Shown here: piece after piece, positions 52,407 through 64,000 of the stretch
Layout of the letters: every line of letters begins with the position of its first letter
How positions within the stretch are numbered: the stretch's first letter is position 1
Assembly (NCBI GenBank): GCA_013399305.1
Contig: VXAI01000009.1
Span: 957,604 to 1,021,603, forward strand
Source: Rostratula benghalensis
Taxonomy: Eukaryota; Chordata; Aves; Charadriiformes; Rostratulidae
Reading direction: 5' to 3'
Length of the DNA stretch: 64,000 nucleotides
The notes under the pieces: generated by a model
The model's database searches: none
Told to the model about the DNA's origin: nothing
The model's input: only the letters and a program-made list of their open reading frames with translations
Position numbers and translations under genes: made by a program

Positions 52407-53282
52407 GGGAGAAGGAACTGATGGTGAAACCTCCTTGTTTTGTTTTAGGTGAACTCTTACATCAGTTTAACTGATCATGGAACAGCTTAAGTTAGAGGCA
52501 TCAAGCCATTTAAATCATGGTTAAATTAATTCCTGTTCTTCAGAGTACTCATTTATTAGCTCTGCAATACTTAATTCATGTGTCTACACACTTTGCCAGA
52601 TTTGAATGAATAAAGGATTCCTGAAGTTGCATGTTAATAAAATTGCACAATATTGAAAAATTTGCTTGCTTTTATTACCATGACAAATGATTTCACATTA
52701 CAAAAAGCTGTTGACTCTTATGTGAAACATGTAATTAGGGTTGAAATTTCATATTACAGTTTCAACAGATATGATGATTCATGGCTACTAAAAGGAGCTT
52801 CATGCTCCTGCATTCAGCAGATTTAGCTTTTTGTCTTGGTGAAAAAATAATTCAACAAAAACAACAAGAAAATTGAAAAGAAAATGTTCAACATAGAGTA
52901 AGTGTAGTTGAAGAGGGGAGAATATGGAAGGAGGTAAGCTGAGACTTCCCCCTCTAGGCAGTGGTGTCAGTTTTTCAGTCAGTTCTGCCAACTGGAACAT
53001 GAAGCATTCTGCCCTAGCTAGGAAGTAAACCTGGATATACAAATAAGTATAGGGCCATGTATAAAAGTTGTTCCCGTAGTTAGATGCTCTCACATAGGAG
53101 AGAGCAAGGATATACTTAACAAGAAGCTTGAGCTCCAGAATCACGGAACCTGGAAATACAAAGGGTATATACTTGTCATCTTGATAGACACTGGCCTAAG
53201 AATTAACCATTGGCAAGGACTTTAGGGTGGGTGGCCTTCTGATCTTTTGTCTTCTCATACATAGTATTAGAACAAAACCAGA
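52407..53282. other. Intron, no feature recognised
   Basis: Unique sequence between the hexamer array and the next CR1. The open frame on the - strand at 52800-53144 has no recognisable domain. Confidence 0.55.
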
Positions 53283-53460
53283 AAAATATTTGCCCAGAGA
53301 AGTGGATGTCATATCCCTGGAGGTGTTCAAGGCCAGGTTGGATGGGGCTTTGAGCAACCTGGTTTAGTGGGAGGTGTCCCTGCCCATGGCAGGGGGGTTG
53401 GAACTTGATGAACTTTAAGGTCCCTGTCAACCCAAAGTGTTCTATGATTCTGTGATTCTA
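53283..53460 (+). mobile_element. CR1 LINE 3' end, sense
   Basis: Close match to the CR1 consensus tail: TTGCCCAGAGAAGTGGATG, ATCCCTGGAGGTGTTCAAGG, CCAGGTTGGATGGGGCTTTG, AGCAACCTGGTTTAGTGGG, AGGTGTCCCTGCCCATGGCA, GGGGGGTTGGAACTTGATGA, ending with TTCTATGATTCTGTGATTCT. It is 5'-truncated and is among the best-preserved copies here, so relatively young. Confidence 0.97.
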
Positions 53461-54950
53461 CAAAAAGTGTCTGAGTCTAAATTCTCCTGAATATATTTAA
53501 AACCAGGAATTAGATTTTAGGTATCTCAACAATATCTGACATAGTTGCCTATGATAACAGGGTCAGAATTCACTGACCCTGTTAGTCAGTGAATTTCAGT
53601 CCACTATTTGGTTTGTATGACAAATCATCAGAAAATAAATAAAAGAATGATGATGAGAGTATCATGCCCACGTGCATTCTGTGTAACGTGAAGTATCTCA
53701 TCCTTTAGAAACAACATAATCCCAGAGAAAATCACACCTGCGGAACAAGGTTAATAACACTGGATATCTTCAGCTGCCTCTGCTACAGAAGCTACTAGAC
53801 ACAAAGCTTTTCCCTGCTTGGCCAAACAGTATTTTGAGATCAATTACATGCATTAATGATGCCATTTCAACTTACTCATTTTGCAGCCTTTGTAGAAATG
53901 TATTTAGAAATATTTAGAGCTGTTGAAGAGGAAGGGCAAACTCTTATTCTCATTCTTTTATGCTACTCTGACAGCTCAAGGGACCTTGAGGGAGATTTTG
54001 GCACTGGAAAATTTTCTTAATGGAACAGAAATCCTTAGGTGGTAGGTGGTATAGAAGTGGATTAATGACTGCTTCACCTGTTCCTCACAAACTCTTATAT
54101 GGGAATAGGTAATTCTGGAAAAAAGTTGATGGTCAGAATGTCTTTTATAGTCCAGCTTTTTGTGGCTGCCAGGACAGACCCTTGTGACTAATAGGAATTC
54201 AGCATCAATTAGAACAAATCCCAGAGTTGTGGTATGTGTGCTGGGGCTATAACAGTTCCACTATTCTTGGCCAGCCCGAGTGCAGTGGAACTACATGGAA
54301 CAGCTTTGAAAAGCTTGGCCCACAGTCCTTCCACCCACTTAAGCACATTGCTTAAGGATAATGTAAACTTCAGTCTTGGGTGACAAATCATAAAACTGGT
54401 GCAGCACAAGGCCAATTTACAGGTGCTCTTGAAAGACATAATTTGTGCAGTTGCACCAGATTTCAACTGAAGTGAGTAAATAGCCAGAAGCCTTTGGAAA
54501 GAGGTTATTTTGATATCTGCAGATAAGTTAGCTTCTAAACACACTTGAAATACTGGTGTTTGAAAGCTTCCATATTTGAAAAAGAGACTAGGATTTGTTA
54601 TCCATAGCTTAATAAAACAGAATAAGTAGAAATCTGGTCAGCTAAAGTTTTGATGAGTCACATTTCAAAAAGCAGATACAAATACATTAGAAGAAAATAT
54701 CTTTTAGACATACATCAGTCATTAGAACTTTCAGTAAACTTTTCCGATTTCAAAATGATGAAGCCACTGCTCTGGAAGATAGTGTGAAACTTCAGAAGTG
54801 ATACAGACTCTGAATGTTCTTTATAATTTGTATGTTCTGAACACTGTGCAAGCAGTCTTTGCAGCATTCCTAAGAACACCATAGAGGTTTTAATCCCTAT
54901 TGAACAGAAAAAAGAGAGAAGGGATGATGTGGATGACAGTCCAACTTTGG
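53461..54950. other. Intron with overlapping inverted repeats
   Basis: Unique sequence between two CR1 copies. The only structure noted is the overlapping inverted repeat pair at 53556-53595. The - strand open frame at 54209-54544 lacks any family signature. Confidence 0.55.
53556..53595. repeat. Two overlapping 10-bp inverted repeats
   Basis: AACAGGGTCA (53556-53565) pairs exactly with TGACCCTGTT (53574-53583). In addition AATTCACTGA (53567-53576) pairs exactly with TCAGTGAATT (53586-53595). The second left arm lies in the loop and right arm of the first, so the two hairpins exclude each other. A GAATTC palindrome sits in the first loop. Confidence 0.85.
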
Positions 54951-55311
54951 ACTGCTGCACCCAGCTTTCGAGTCCTCAGCACAAGGACAGGATCTGTTGG
55001 AGCAAGTCCAGAGGAAGGGTACGAAGGCGATCAGAGGGGTGGAGCACCTCTCCTATAAAGACAGACTAAGATTTAAATTAGATATCAGGAAGTAATTCAT
55101 TACTGCAAGCGTGGTGAGGCGCAGAAACAGTATTTGCCCAGGGAAGTTGTAGAGGCTCTATCCCTGGCAGTGTTCAAGACCAGGTTGGACAGGGCTTTGA
55201 GTAACCTGGTCTAGTGGGAAATGTCCCTGCCCATGACAAGGAAGTTGGAACTAGACGATGTTTAAGGTCCCTTCCAACCTAAACCATTCTATGATTCCAT
55301 CATTCTATGAA
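54951..55311 (+). mobile_element. CR1 LINE, sense, with internal deletion
   Basis: Starts in the part just after ORF2 (GCACAAGGACAGGATCTGTT, GGAGCAAGTCCAGAGGAAGG, GGAGCACCTCTCCTAT). At about 55069-55075 it jumps to TTAGATATCAGGAAG and runs to the end: GTGGTGAGGCGCAGAAACAG, TATCCCTGGCAGTGTTCAAG, CTGGTCTAGTGGG, CTTCCAACCTAAACC and TTCTATGATTCCATC. The roughly 200 bases normally between these blocks are missing. No coding capacity remains. Confidence 0.95.
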
Positions 55312-58300
55312 TCCAAAACAATTTCCCTTAGTCAGTAGGAGAGCAAGGACTAAAATTCTGTCTCATATATTCATCAGAGGTTTTCTGAAGCATACTACGA
55401 TTACCAAAAGTGTCCTGAAGAGCAGCCCTACCTGTTCCCTCCATCCTTCTGCCAGAAGTTACTGCCCCAGTAGCAGAAATGTATCAGAAATGAAAAGTGG
55501 TGTGTCTTCATGTACTACAGTTTACAGATGATCAAACTTATTTGACTTCTATTAAAGCTAAGACTGTGAGCCAATACACCTCAGGGACAGTTCATTTTGT
55601 TCCTTCTTCTACCAAGTGGTCAGCTGGGGTAATATGATGGGACAGGTGACAATATTGTTAAATCCATTCCACAAAGTCCTGTGGCTTAGAGTAATCAGAT
55701 ATGTACCCAATATTGGTGGATAACTTGACAACAGGAGAGCTTTTGGAAATTCGGTGTGATATATGTCCATGACTTTAAACAGATGAGAAAATGTGAAGCC
55801 TTCTTAAAGGACAGTCTAGCTAAGGCACTGCCACAAGACTGTGCAGCACCCTTCATGTTCCACTGAATATTGATGTGGGGCTGGAATATTTTAGACGCTC
55901 TGCTCTGACTGTCTGCGTGGGTTTGAGTTCATGACATGGAATATTTAAACTAGGCTTTGATACATTTGATAAATGTAAATTTTTGTATTTGTTGGATTCT
56001 TTCTCTAAATTGACAAATGTTTTTCAAAGTGAAATCTTCCCATAGTCATCCACTTTATCAAGCTGGAATTTTTGTTTAACTTTGCTGTAAATGCACCATC
56101 ACTATTATTAAGCAATCTCAATAAAAAGGATCTGCAGAAACTGTTTGATGGTGTATTATCTTATTTTGTTTCTCAGGTATGGTCAGTAATGTGACTTAGT
56201 TCCCACTCAGAAACTCAACATGAGTTAGGCACATATGTCTGTGATGGTGGGGTCGAATTCAAAGAATGTTTTATTGGTGTGCAAGTTGTATAGTGTCTGG
56301 GCATGTAATCAAAGGCAAAGGTTTGAATAAATAATTCCAGTGTGGTTATATTTCTTTTATCTGCAGTACTTACTTTACAATATGGGCCTATGCATCAAAA
56401 ATTGCTGGGCTGTCTCTAGAAGAAATATTTTATGTGCTTAATAGCTACATAAAATTGTGTGTGTGAATGTGTATAACCTACATAACAAATTTTTCTGTCT
56501 GTGTCTTTTGTAATTCTATTTTGTAGTATTATAATCTTTCATTTCAGTAGTTTTCCTTTCTACACCAGTGTATTCTAGTACTTCTATGCTAAGCAAGCCA
56601 AGTGCAAGTACTTAGGAGCAGAGAATTTAATTGCATTTTCTGCTGTTATAAATACTTCTGTAATGCAAACGAATTGCATTGACATTTTAATATGCTGTCA
56701 CTTTAAGATACTACATGAAGTGTGAACAGAGCACAGGCACTTTTAACAGGTGTCTCTAATTGTTAGTTTGTTTCTTAGAAATAGCCATAAGTAAAATTTG
56801 GTGAAACATGTAGATTCAAGGTGCTTGGATCCAGCAACACGCTAACCAGGTTTTCCTTTGACTGCTGGTAAAAACAAATTGGGGTGTGTAATTGATTTTT
56901 TGTAAGTAAAGCTTTTATGTTTGCTTTGACTTCAAACTCCATATTTTTCTTGTTATTTTTTGTCCCTTAGGAGGGATTGCAGCATGGCCTTTTGGAAAAA
57001 AAGAGCTTAGTGTATTCGTTTATTTTAGCAAATAGGATGTTTCTATTACTTTCAGATTTTGCCAGTCTGTAACTGCAGAAATAATCGTGGAAAGGGTGAA
57101 AGCCAGATCAATTACATTTTTTAAAAGTGTATTTTCATTAAATTTTCCAAGTGCCTGTTTTGTTCAAAGGGAGTTCAAGATCGTCTTGTTCACAGAATAG
57201 TTGAAAAGCCCCTTAAAAGAAACAGATCCATTCAGAAAAACGTCTGGATCTTAGGATGAAGTGTGCTTACTTGAAAAAATGGAGAAGGAAGAGCATCAAC
57301 ATGCATACAGTCTTTTCAGATTTTCAGTTCCAAAAGTTGATACAAAGGTATCTTTAAACAAAAGACCAGAATAGAAACCTGATAACAGAAATTAATATTG
57401 AATTTTGAAAAGAAAGGAAAAAAAAAAGTAACCAGTTTTGTTACACAGCAAATTAATTATGAGCATGCATCTTCCACAAAGTTTACTTAGTTAACAAGAT
57501 TTTATTATAAACAGTTATTCTTTTCCAATTTGGCAGAAAGCTAAACTGTGTAAATTCTTCAAATATATATGCTTAAGATTTAGCGAACATTTCAGGATCA
57601 AATGTTTCAGTAATTTTGCAAATACATTTAGATTGATTGCAGAAAATTATGGAAGTCTATTTATTAGTTAAGCTGTAGTTAAAGTAAAGGAATTCTGATC
57701 AATTTGCTTAGAATTGCCTCCAGCTGTGCTGGTTTCCGCCATGTAGTTAAACAGAAGCTCACCATAGTTTGATCTATTTGTCCTCATTTTCATGGTCACT
57801 GAAGTAAAGTATGACGGGCTCAGCAGCAGTCACATGTTCCTTGAGTGTTCAGGTGCTAATCCAGAGAGTCAATGAAAAACTTCAGAGCCATTGGGGAAAT
57901 GGATATTGTTATATATGTATTTCTGAAATTTATATAAATTACTATGTGTGTCAATGATGCATTTTAGTATCTATAATGAAGCTGTGTAATAAATTCTTAA
58001 TCCCAAAATAGAATCAACAGAGTAAATGCTGATAGGAAATAGACAATAACGGTGTCATCATCACACATAGGTAAGAAGTGAGAGAACGAGTTCAAATTCC
58101 TCCTTTCCTGAATCAGAAGTCAGACTTGGACTTGACCTTCCCAAAACCTACACAGGTGCTTTGACCTCTGATCTCTGTGGCGTAATTCTTTATTCAAACC
58201 TCACTAATTGCTCTAGGCAAGTCTAAAAATATGAACTCTAATTAAGACGTTCTTCCAGCATGTTCACTTGTGCACATGGTTCAATTATAGACTGGATTTT

Positions 58301-61300
58301 AACAAAATGAGAGCTTCAGTATGTCTCTGCCAGATCCTATGTCAAGTACCATAGCCACTAATATCCTGCCTCTCATTTTTCCAACAACTACAATTCCCCT
58401 TCATCAAAATAATAAGACAGAAGGTCACATTTTTGCTCCTTGCAGGAATAAAAAAAAAACCAAACCAAAAACCCAAAAACCAAACCAAACCAAAACCCCC
58501 ACATTTCTGTGTCAAAAAGATCTATTCTTAAAATGATTGCCATATGTACATCTATGCTGCAGGTGCAGAATCATGCACAAAGAAGATACAGAATATTTTT
58601 ATGTCTTAGCACTGTCCATGATGTATTTCTGCACCTCCCCTCTGTGTGACGTGTGTAATATGCCCAAGTGCCAGAAGCTGAGCTGAAACTCCAGCTGATG
58701 CCCTCAAGAGTGTCATTCCAAATTAGTATTATTATTGATGTTTTTGACTGGTTGAACTGTAAGAAAAAAAAATTCTGAATCAATCTTACTCTTTCAAAAG
58801 AAATCATTGCTCCTTGAATCTGGCCTAGTGACCACAGACATTGACTACAGTATAGGTTTGTTTCAGCATCACCTCTACTCTCTTCAACCAGGAAGAGTCC
58901 CATTCTTCACGCTATTTCATATCCCAGTTCATTTCTTGACAAGGGTCAAAAGAAGAATCTCCTTCCATACTTATTCTGTTCAAATATTCACTGTCCTATC
59001 TGAGATCCGAGGATCAAGAACTTTTTCATTAATCTATGAAATATATGGCTATTGCACTGGACTTCCTTTCACCTTTTGTGGTAGATTCTCAAGTCTAAGT
59101 CTGACGTGCTCTCATAGTGCTCAGGTCAGCAGCTCCATGTGTGTTTTAACTTGGGATACCTCATGGTCATCAGTGATGATGACAGCATTTTTCCATTCCT
59201 TTGGTCATGGGGAAAAACATCACGATTAAGAGCATCAAGGAGCCCATCTGCCTTGCCAGACTACCTGTTCGACTTGCATATACTGCTAAACTCTTGCACT
59301 AGTAGAGGTTCTTCCCTGGTAGTTTGGGGTTATTTACAGAACCATAAGAACAGACAAGTATCCATCAGTAGTGAAAGTTTTCTAAACATTGTACCTTTTT
59401 ATCTTTGATGTAGAGCTCAGCGTTTGCTATTTTCCTTCCCTTCACAAACCATGTGCTTTTGGTAGAGATTCAGAAAAAAGTGTACTCAGACTTCCTGCAA
59501 TGCATTTTAAAGAACACAGAAACTAAGTAGTGACAAGAACAGAATGGATGTAACAATTGTCATTTTTGAAATATGTTACTCAGAGAGCCTGGGGAAAATT
59601 TAGATATGAGTGGTTCATTTTATTCTTTTCTCCTCTAGTCTTTCTATAGTACAGCTATATGTGCTATTGGTGAATTTTCACAACAGCTTTGGACAGGTTA
59701 ATGTTTTAATAAACAATCAGTGCTCATAAATTCAAACTGCTCAGTATATTTCCTATGTTGTGTTTTAAATGAACATCTTCTATCTCAGATCTTTCACCCT
59801 GACATTGTTGCAAGATATATCTTTAGTGTATTTTCAGACATTTTTAATAAGGTTTTACTCTGTGATAAATTACCAGATACATGGATCATTCTTTTCCTCC
59901 TTCCCTAATTTTCGTGAAACATTGCTGGTTAACTCTGTGGAGGAAACGCTGAAAGAGTTTAGAGTTTCAATGATTAACAATAACTTCAAGAGCTAAGATT
60001 ATCTGTGCTGAAAAGGCAGTTTTAGGTAAATGTCCTTTCTGCGCTAAATTTTTATTTTTGTGATTAAGACAAAAATACCTATTTTCTGAATCATTCTTCC
60101 TTGTACAGCTAGCTAAACATAAGTAAAACCAGAAAAGTAAGCATCTTAGAACCAAATCAAATTATGACAATACTGCTATGGGATTCTTGAATTAGTTCTA
60201 GCAGCTTTTCTTTTTAAATGAGTCCATCCTTAGTGTTTTAGAAACATCTTGCAGCTAGTATAGCCAGAAATATTGCCAAAGAAGAAATTATTCCACCCAG
60301 ATTAGAGGAATGTAACTAAAACAGGGATGGCAGAGCTGTACAGTGTACATGAAACATCATATGATATGGAGTGCACCCTGCATTTATCATTGTTGCAGAA
60401 GCTTACGTGCAGTATATCCTCTCCTGAATAGTTTAGAAAGTCTCTGTCCTCAGGGACCTACTGACTTTGGCTGTTTCTTTGGTATGAATTCAGACCCAGT
60501 TTTCCTAACGTGCCTGACAGCAGAGTTTATCTTTAAAAACAGTAGCTAAAACATAGTTGTGCTTACATAATTCAAGCCTGGGTCAGACAGGATTTGAAAA
60601 GATGCTTCTAATCTAATAATTCTTCTAATTCTAATCTAATACATTCAGCTGCTCCAAGATACTGGCACTCGCTGTAGATTTCATAGATGAAATAGTAATT
60701 AAAGTTGGAAACGGAGATAAGACATAATTTAGATACAACCTAATGGCCAGTAATGTAAACTTATCCTTTGGAACTCTTTTTGATTCCTATGTTAAATCTG
60801 AGAACTTTCTGAATTAAAAATTAGTTTAAGATATTGTTGATATATATCTTTGGAAAACCTAGCAATTTAAATCCTGACTCCTGTTTCACATTTTGTTTTA
60901 CCATCCTCTAGTTTGATCTGCCAATAAATAAAGTCCTTCCATTTGTGTAAAACCTAATACCATGTTTGTCTTTTTCCCCTGCAAATGGCCTTCAGTTGTC
61001 ACTTGATGAATCCTATTGTCTTAATCTAAGATTAAATAAAGAGCTACTGGAGTAAAAAATACATGTTTTTTAAAAAGTGTATTTTACACATAGAACTAAA
61101 TTTTCTGACATTCATGCCAAAACTATTGCAAAATGAGCCTTTTCAGGTCAAGCACAAAGTAAGCAATTATTACACACTGAGTAGTAGGTTGCACTTGCTC
61201 ATGCAATCACTTGGAAATAATTTTTTCTTGCATTTAAACAAGTCTTCAGGCATTGCATATGTAAACCACAGTACAGTGCTACAACACAGGAGGATTTTAA

Positions 61301-64000
61301 TCTGGACTTTAAATATAACATTACCCATGTGTATAGTGTCCTGTTGCACTTTGAAGTTCTTTAAAGGAAAGGCAGAGAAGGGACAAGTGGAAGAGCACTG
61401 CAGAAATAGGCAAGGGATAGGTGAACCCATTTCAATCTTCTGCTGGGCGTCAACAGGTTTTGTGGGTCATGGGTAAGATCCTTCTTTCTCCTCCTCTCTT
61501 TCTCTCCCCTATCTCACTCACCCTCCTTCCATTAGGCTCCTGAATTTGCAAAGGCTAGAATTTAGCCCAGGCTGTTTTCAGTCCGTGGTGGAGGACACAG
61601 CACACTGTGGTGCTGCTATCTTTTCCTGGGCAAAAACCTCCACAGCACAACCCCTCTTCCCTACCATCCCAGGACTCCTGCCTCTTCTTTTCCTGCTTGG
61701 ATTCTCCCTTTATTTTAGCACAATCACATTTCAGATTCCTTTTGCAGGATCTGTGACCTTCCTGAGCCTTTACAAGGCAGAACTGCTCTACCCTGATTTT
61801 TTTCAGGAGGACAGAGAGGCCTATGGAGCATGGAGCAGTGAGGCTATTCATGTGAAGCCAGCTCAGCTCTGAACAAGAGAACGGTGGGGAAAGAGGAGGT
61901 GTGATGGTCAAAAGCAAAACACAAAGGGCCCAAGCCATCTGCAGAGTGGACCCAAAAGACTAAGTAAAAAATATTTTCTCCTGGTGCCCTCTGGGTTCTT
62001 CTGACATTAATTTTTAATCAAATGAGGACGCCTGTTTTCAGTTTTTGGTGAACGAAATTTCAGTAATTTTATTTCATATGTGCTCTTCTTCTGGGATTAA
62101 GCAAATATGCATTGGTGTCTAATTCTGCTGCATTTTTCAGCAAGTGTTTTGTTGTGTTCTCTCTTTTTTCACAATCTTTCAGATTGTGGACAAGTCCAGT
62201 GATTACAAATCATATCTGTGTTTTTATTGTAACTGCCTGTTGATGTACATGCTTGTGGGTGCTCAAGGCACAGAGCTGTTGAGTCTGCCAGAACTCCTTT
62301 CTATGCCTTGCCTCTATCCTAGACCTTCTGCCCCTTTCCATGTTCTCCTGCAGAGTCTGGTTTATATCACATATCCAACAAGCACAACCTACCCAGGGCA
62401 TTGTGGTTTTGTCGAGAAAGAGAGCAGACCAATGTGGACTACCTGTCTAAATTTCACCATTGCTGGTCCTGTGGTGACCTGGAGAAAATACTGGGACACC
62501 TGCAGCAATGCTGTGCCCTGAGGATATGAGTGTGGGAGTCTGGAGACACTTGGTAATGGTTTGGTGGCAAGTTTAAATGACCTGCTCTCTACTACGAAAA
62601 GTTGATTACATTTTCATGTGAAATATCTCTGTTATTGATCAAAAGAACCACCTAAGAAAACAGGCCATTGACAAATGTGTGCCCCTTTAAGGGCACGTGC
62701 TCAAGCCTTGGCAATGTAGCAAAAGCAAAGGTAGACAGCTCCATCTATAATCAATTCTATCATCAACTCAAATACACATCTTCAGATGGCATGAATTGGG
62801 CTTTGGAGATGCTTGTCTTTGCACTGATTCTGCAGGGAGCCTGGACAACTCTCTTTAAACCCAATACTTGAATAAAAATGACTGAAGGTAAAAACAGTGA
62901 ATAATACTTAAGTCCTTGAAATGTATGTGAGGGTTCTGCTTTAGTGCATGTCTAATTCCAAGAGGCTGTACACAACTACAAGAGTTTTGGCCAGATTCTG
63001 ACCCAGTCTAAAGGCAGAGCCCTTCAGTGCCCACTGAGGTTTGTGCTGGACTTACTGGGCACAACTCAGCTCCTACATTCACAGTGGCAGAGATGCCTTC
63101 TGCCTGAAAGTTTTTGGTGCATATCTGCATGGATGTCAGTGTCACACAATCAGAATTGTATGCTGCATGAACCAGAGTTAATTGAGGACTACACCCCTCC
63201 TATGTTCTTGATAAAACCATATCTGCATCTATACTATAAACTAGTTAGCTGATACTTTCTCTAAGCTTGCTCTTAACCAGTGCTCAGAAGTTGTGCCAAT
63301 ACCGAAGCAGTAAACAACCTCAGTGGCTTTTTGGCTGGGGTCAGCACCATGAAAAACCACATTTGATTTGTGCTCTCTGTGCTGTCATATTGCCAATGGG
63401 AAGGAGCTGATTAAGTGCCTTTCTAGCAGATGGAATGACAAGGCTTTGTGAGCTGCATGGTTCAGGAACATACTCATCCCTCCCTTGAGCAGGTAACAGG
63501 GGTCATGGACTTCTGGAAAGACCCTTTCTCATCTGTGATTGCCACCATCTCTTTTTTTAAGCTGAAGAGAACCCAGGAATTTAACATCCATGTTATCGTC
63601 CCTACCAGTTAGATTGAACATCCATGTATTTTTTACCCAAGGGATGCATAACACATGATTTGCAGAACTGCTGACTGCTGTAGCTGCAATTAAAACAATA
63701 TTGCCTTCATAGCTTGAACATTGAGTGCAAACAGGCTGATAGTTTAATCAATCCATTTTAAAATGTATTAACTAAACCAGCAGTTTACTGTTCTTGTCAA
63801 ACTCTAAACAACCGTAAATCTTGTTTTCAAAAACCAACCAGAAAAAATGTAACACATTAAAAATGAATTAGACGTGGTGCACTACTCATAAGCTGTATAA
63901 TAAACAGATCACAGCCCTATAGTAATAGTTGTGATTTCTGGCACGTCACTGGAGAAGAACTCATGGGTTTTCAGAATGACCTATGTCATAAATCATTGCA
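55312..64000. other. Intron, no gene recognised
   Basis: Nearly 8.7 kb of mostly unique sequence with no identified transposon. It contains a CCAAA-rich low-complexity tract at 58.45 kb and slightly GC- and pyrimidine-richer stretches at about 61470-61930 and 62240-62530. Open frames of up to 140 codons (58807-59229, 61063-61476) show no family motif. No further SLC25A21 exon was recognised. Confidence 0.5.
58448..58500. repeat. A-rich / CCAAA low-complexity tract
   Basis: A run of about ten A is followed by repeated CCAAA and CCCAAAA units ending in CCCCC. Simple sequence; no attached retroposon is recognised. Confidence 0.85.

Noticed and set aside
52078..52474. Open frames with long Arg-Asn or Ile-Gly dipeptide runs
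   Set aside because: They are produced entirely by the GAATAG array in different frames; no other coding sign.
58807..59229. 140-codon open frame on the + strand
   Set aside because: Longest uninterrupted frame in the window, but no family motif, no codon bias visible and no splice or promoter context. A frame of this length is expected by chance in 64 kb read in six frames.
61063..61476. 137-codon open frame, and a 127-codon frame at 61555-61938 on the - strand
   Set aside because: Same reasoning: no recognisable domain, and the region has a pyrimidine-rich composition that depletes stop codons on one strand.
39200..64000. Search for the next SLC25A21 exon (expected to begin with the FQIQR region)
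   Set aside because: No stretch with an acceptor, a donor and the expected peptide was recognised. Given the family's very long introns it probably lies beyond the window, though a diverged exon could be missed by eye.
1..64000. CRISPR arrays, operons, tRNA/rRNA genes, CpG-island promoter
   Set aside because: Nothing of this kind is visible; composition and repeats indicate a vertebrate nuclear intron.

Overview
This window is AT-rich, intron-like vertebrate DNA, almost certainly from a bird. Two kinds of repeat support that. Several copies carry the CR1 LINE 3' end, which finishes in short ATTCTATG-type repeats. One degraded LTR of a type widespread in Neoaves points to a neoavian bird rather than a chicken-like one. 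The species cannot be named from the sequence.

Only one piece of coding sequence can be supported: a 49-base exon at 39147-39195 on the + strand. It has a clean acceptor and donor and encodes GLVEICLMHPLDVVKT(R). This matches the end of transmembrane helix 1 and the first Px[DE]xx[KR] signature of the mitochondrial oxodicarboxylate carrier SLC25A21. The rest of the window is then read as the two introns around this exon: about 39 kb upstream and 25 kb downstream. In vertebrates SLC25A21 sits in the PAX9 / NKX2-1 / NKX2-8 neighbourhood, and its long introns hold conserved non-coding elements. No other exon, RNA gene, CpG-island promoter or complete mobile element was found.

Layout: 1-19 kb is intron with one old CR1 remnant and simple repeats. 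19-27 kb holds three CR1 fragments (one antisense with a long match, one tiny 3' end, one with reverse-transcriptase and 3' parts). 27.1-27.6 kb is the antisense LTR. 27.6-39.1 kb has no recognisable transposon and contains most of the stretches that look like conserved regulatory elements. The exon follows at 39.15 kb. 39.2-64 kb has five more CR1 fragments, a perfect 16-copy hexanucleotide array and a pair of overlapping inverted repeats, otherwise plain intron.

I found no evidence of a new multi-gene system. The most interesting material is the transposon-free, motif-rich stretch before the exon, a candidate regulatory region, plus some compact hairpin-forming sequences. The regulatory calls rest on reading the sequence by eye and need an alignment to other birds and mammals to stand.
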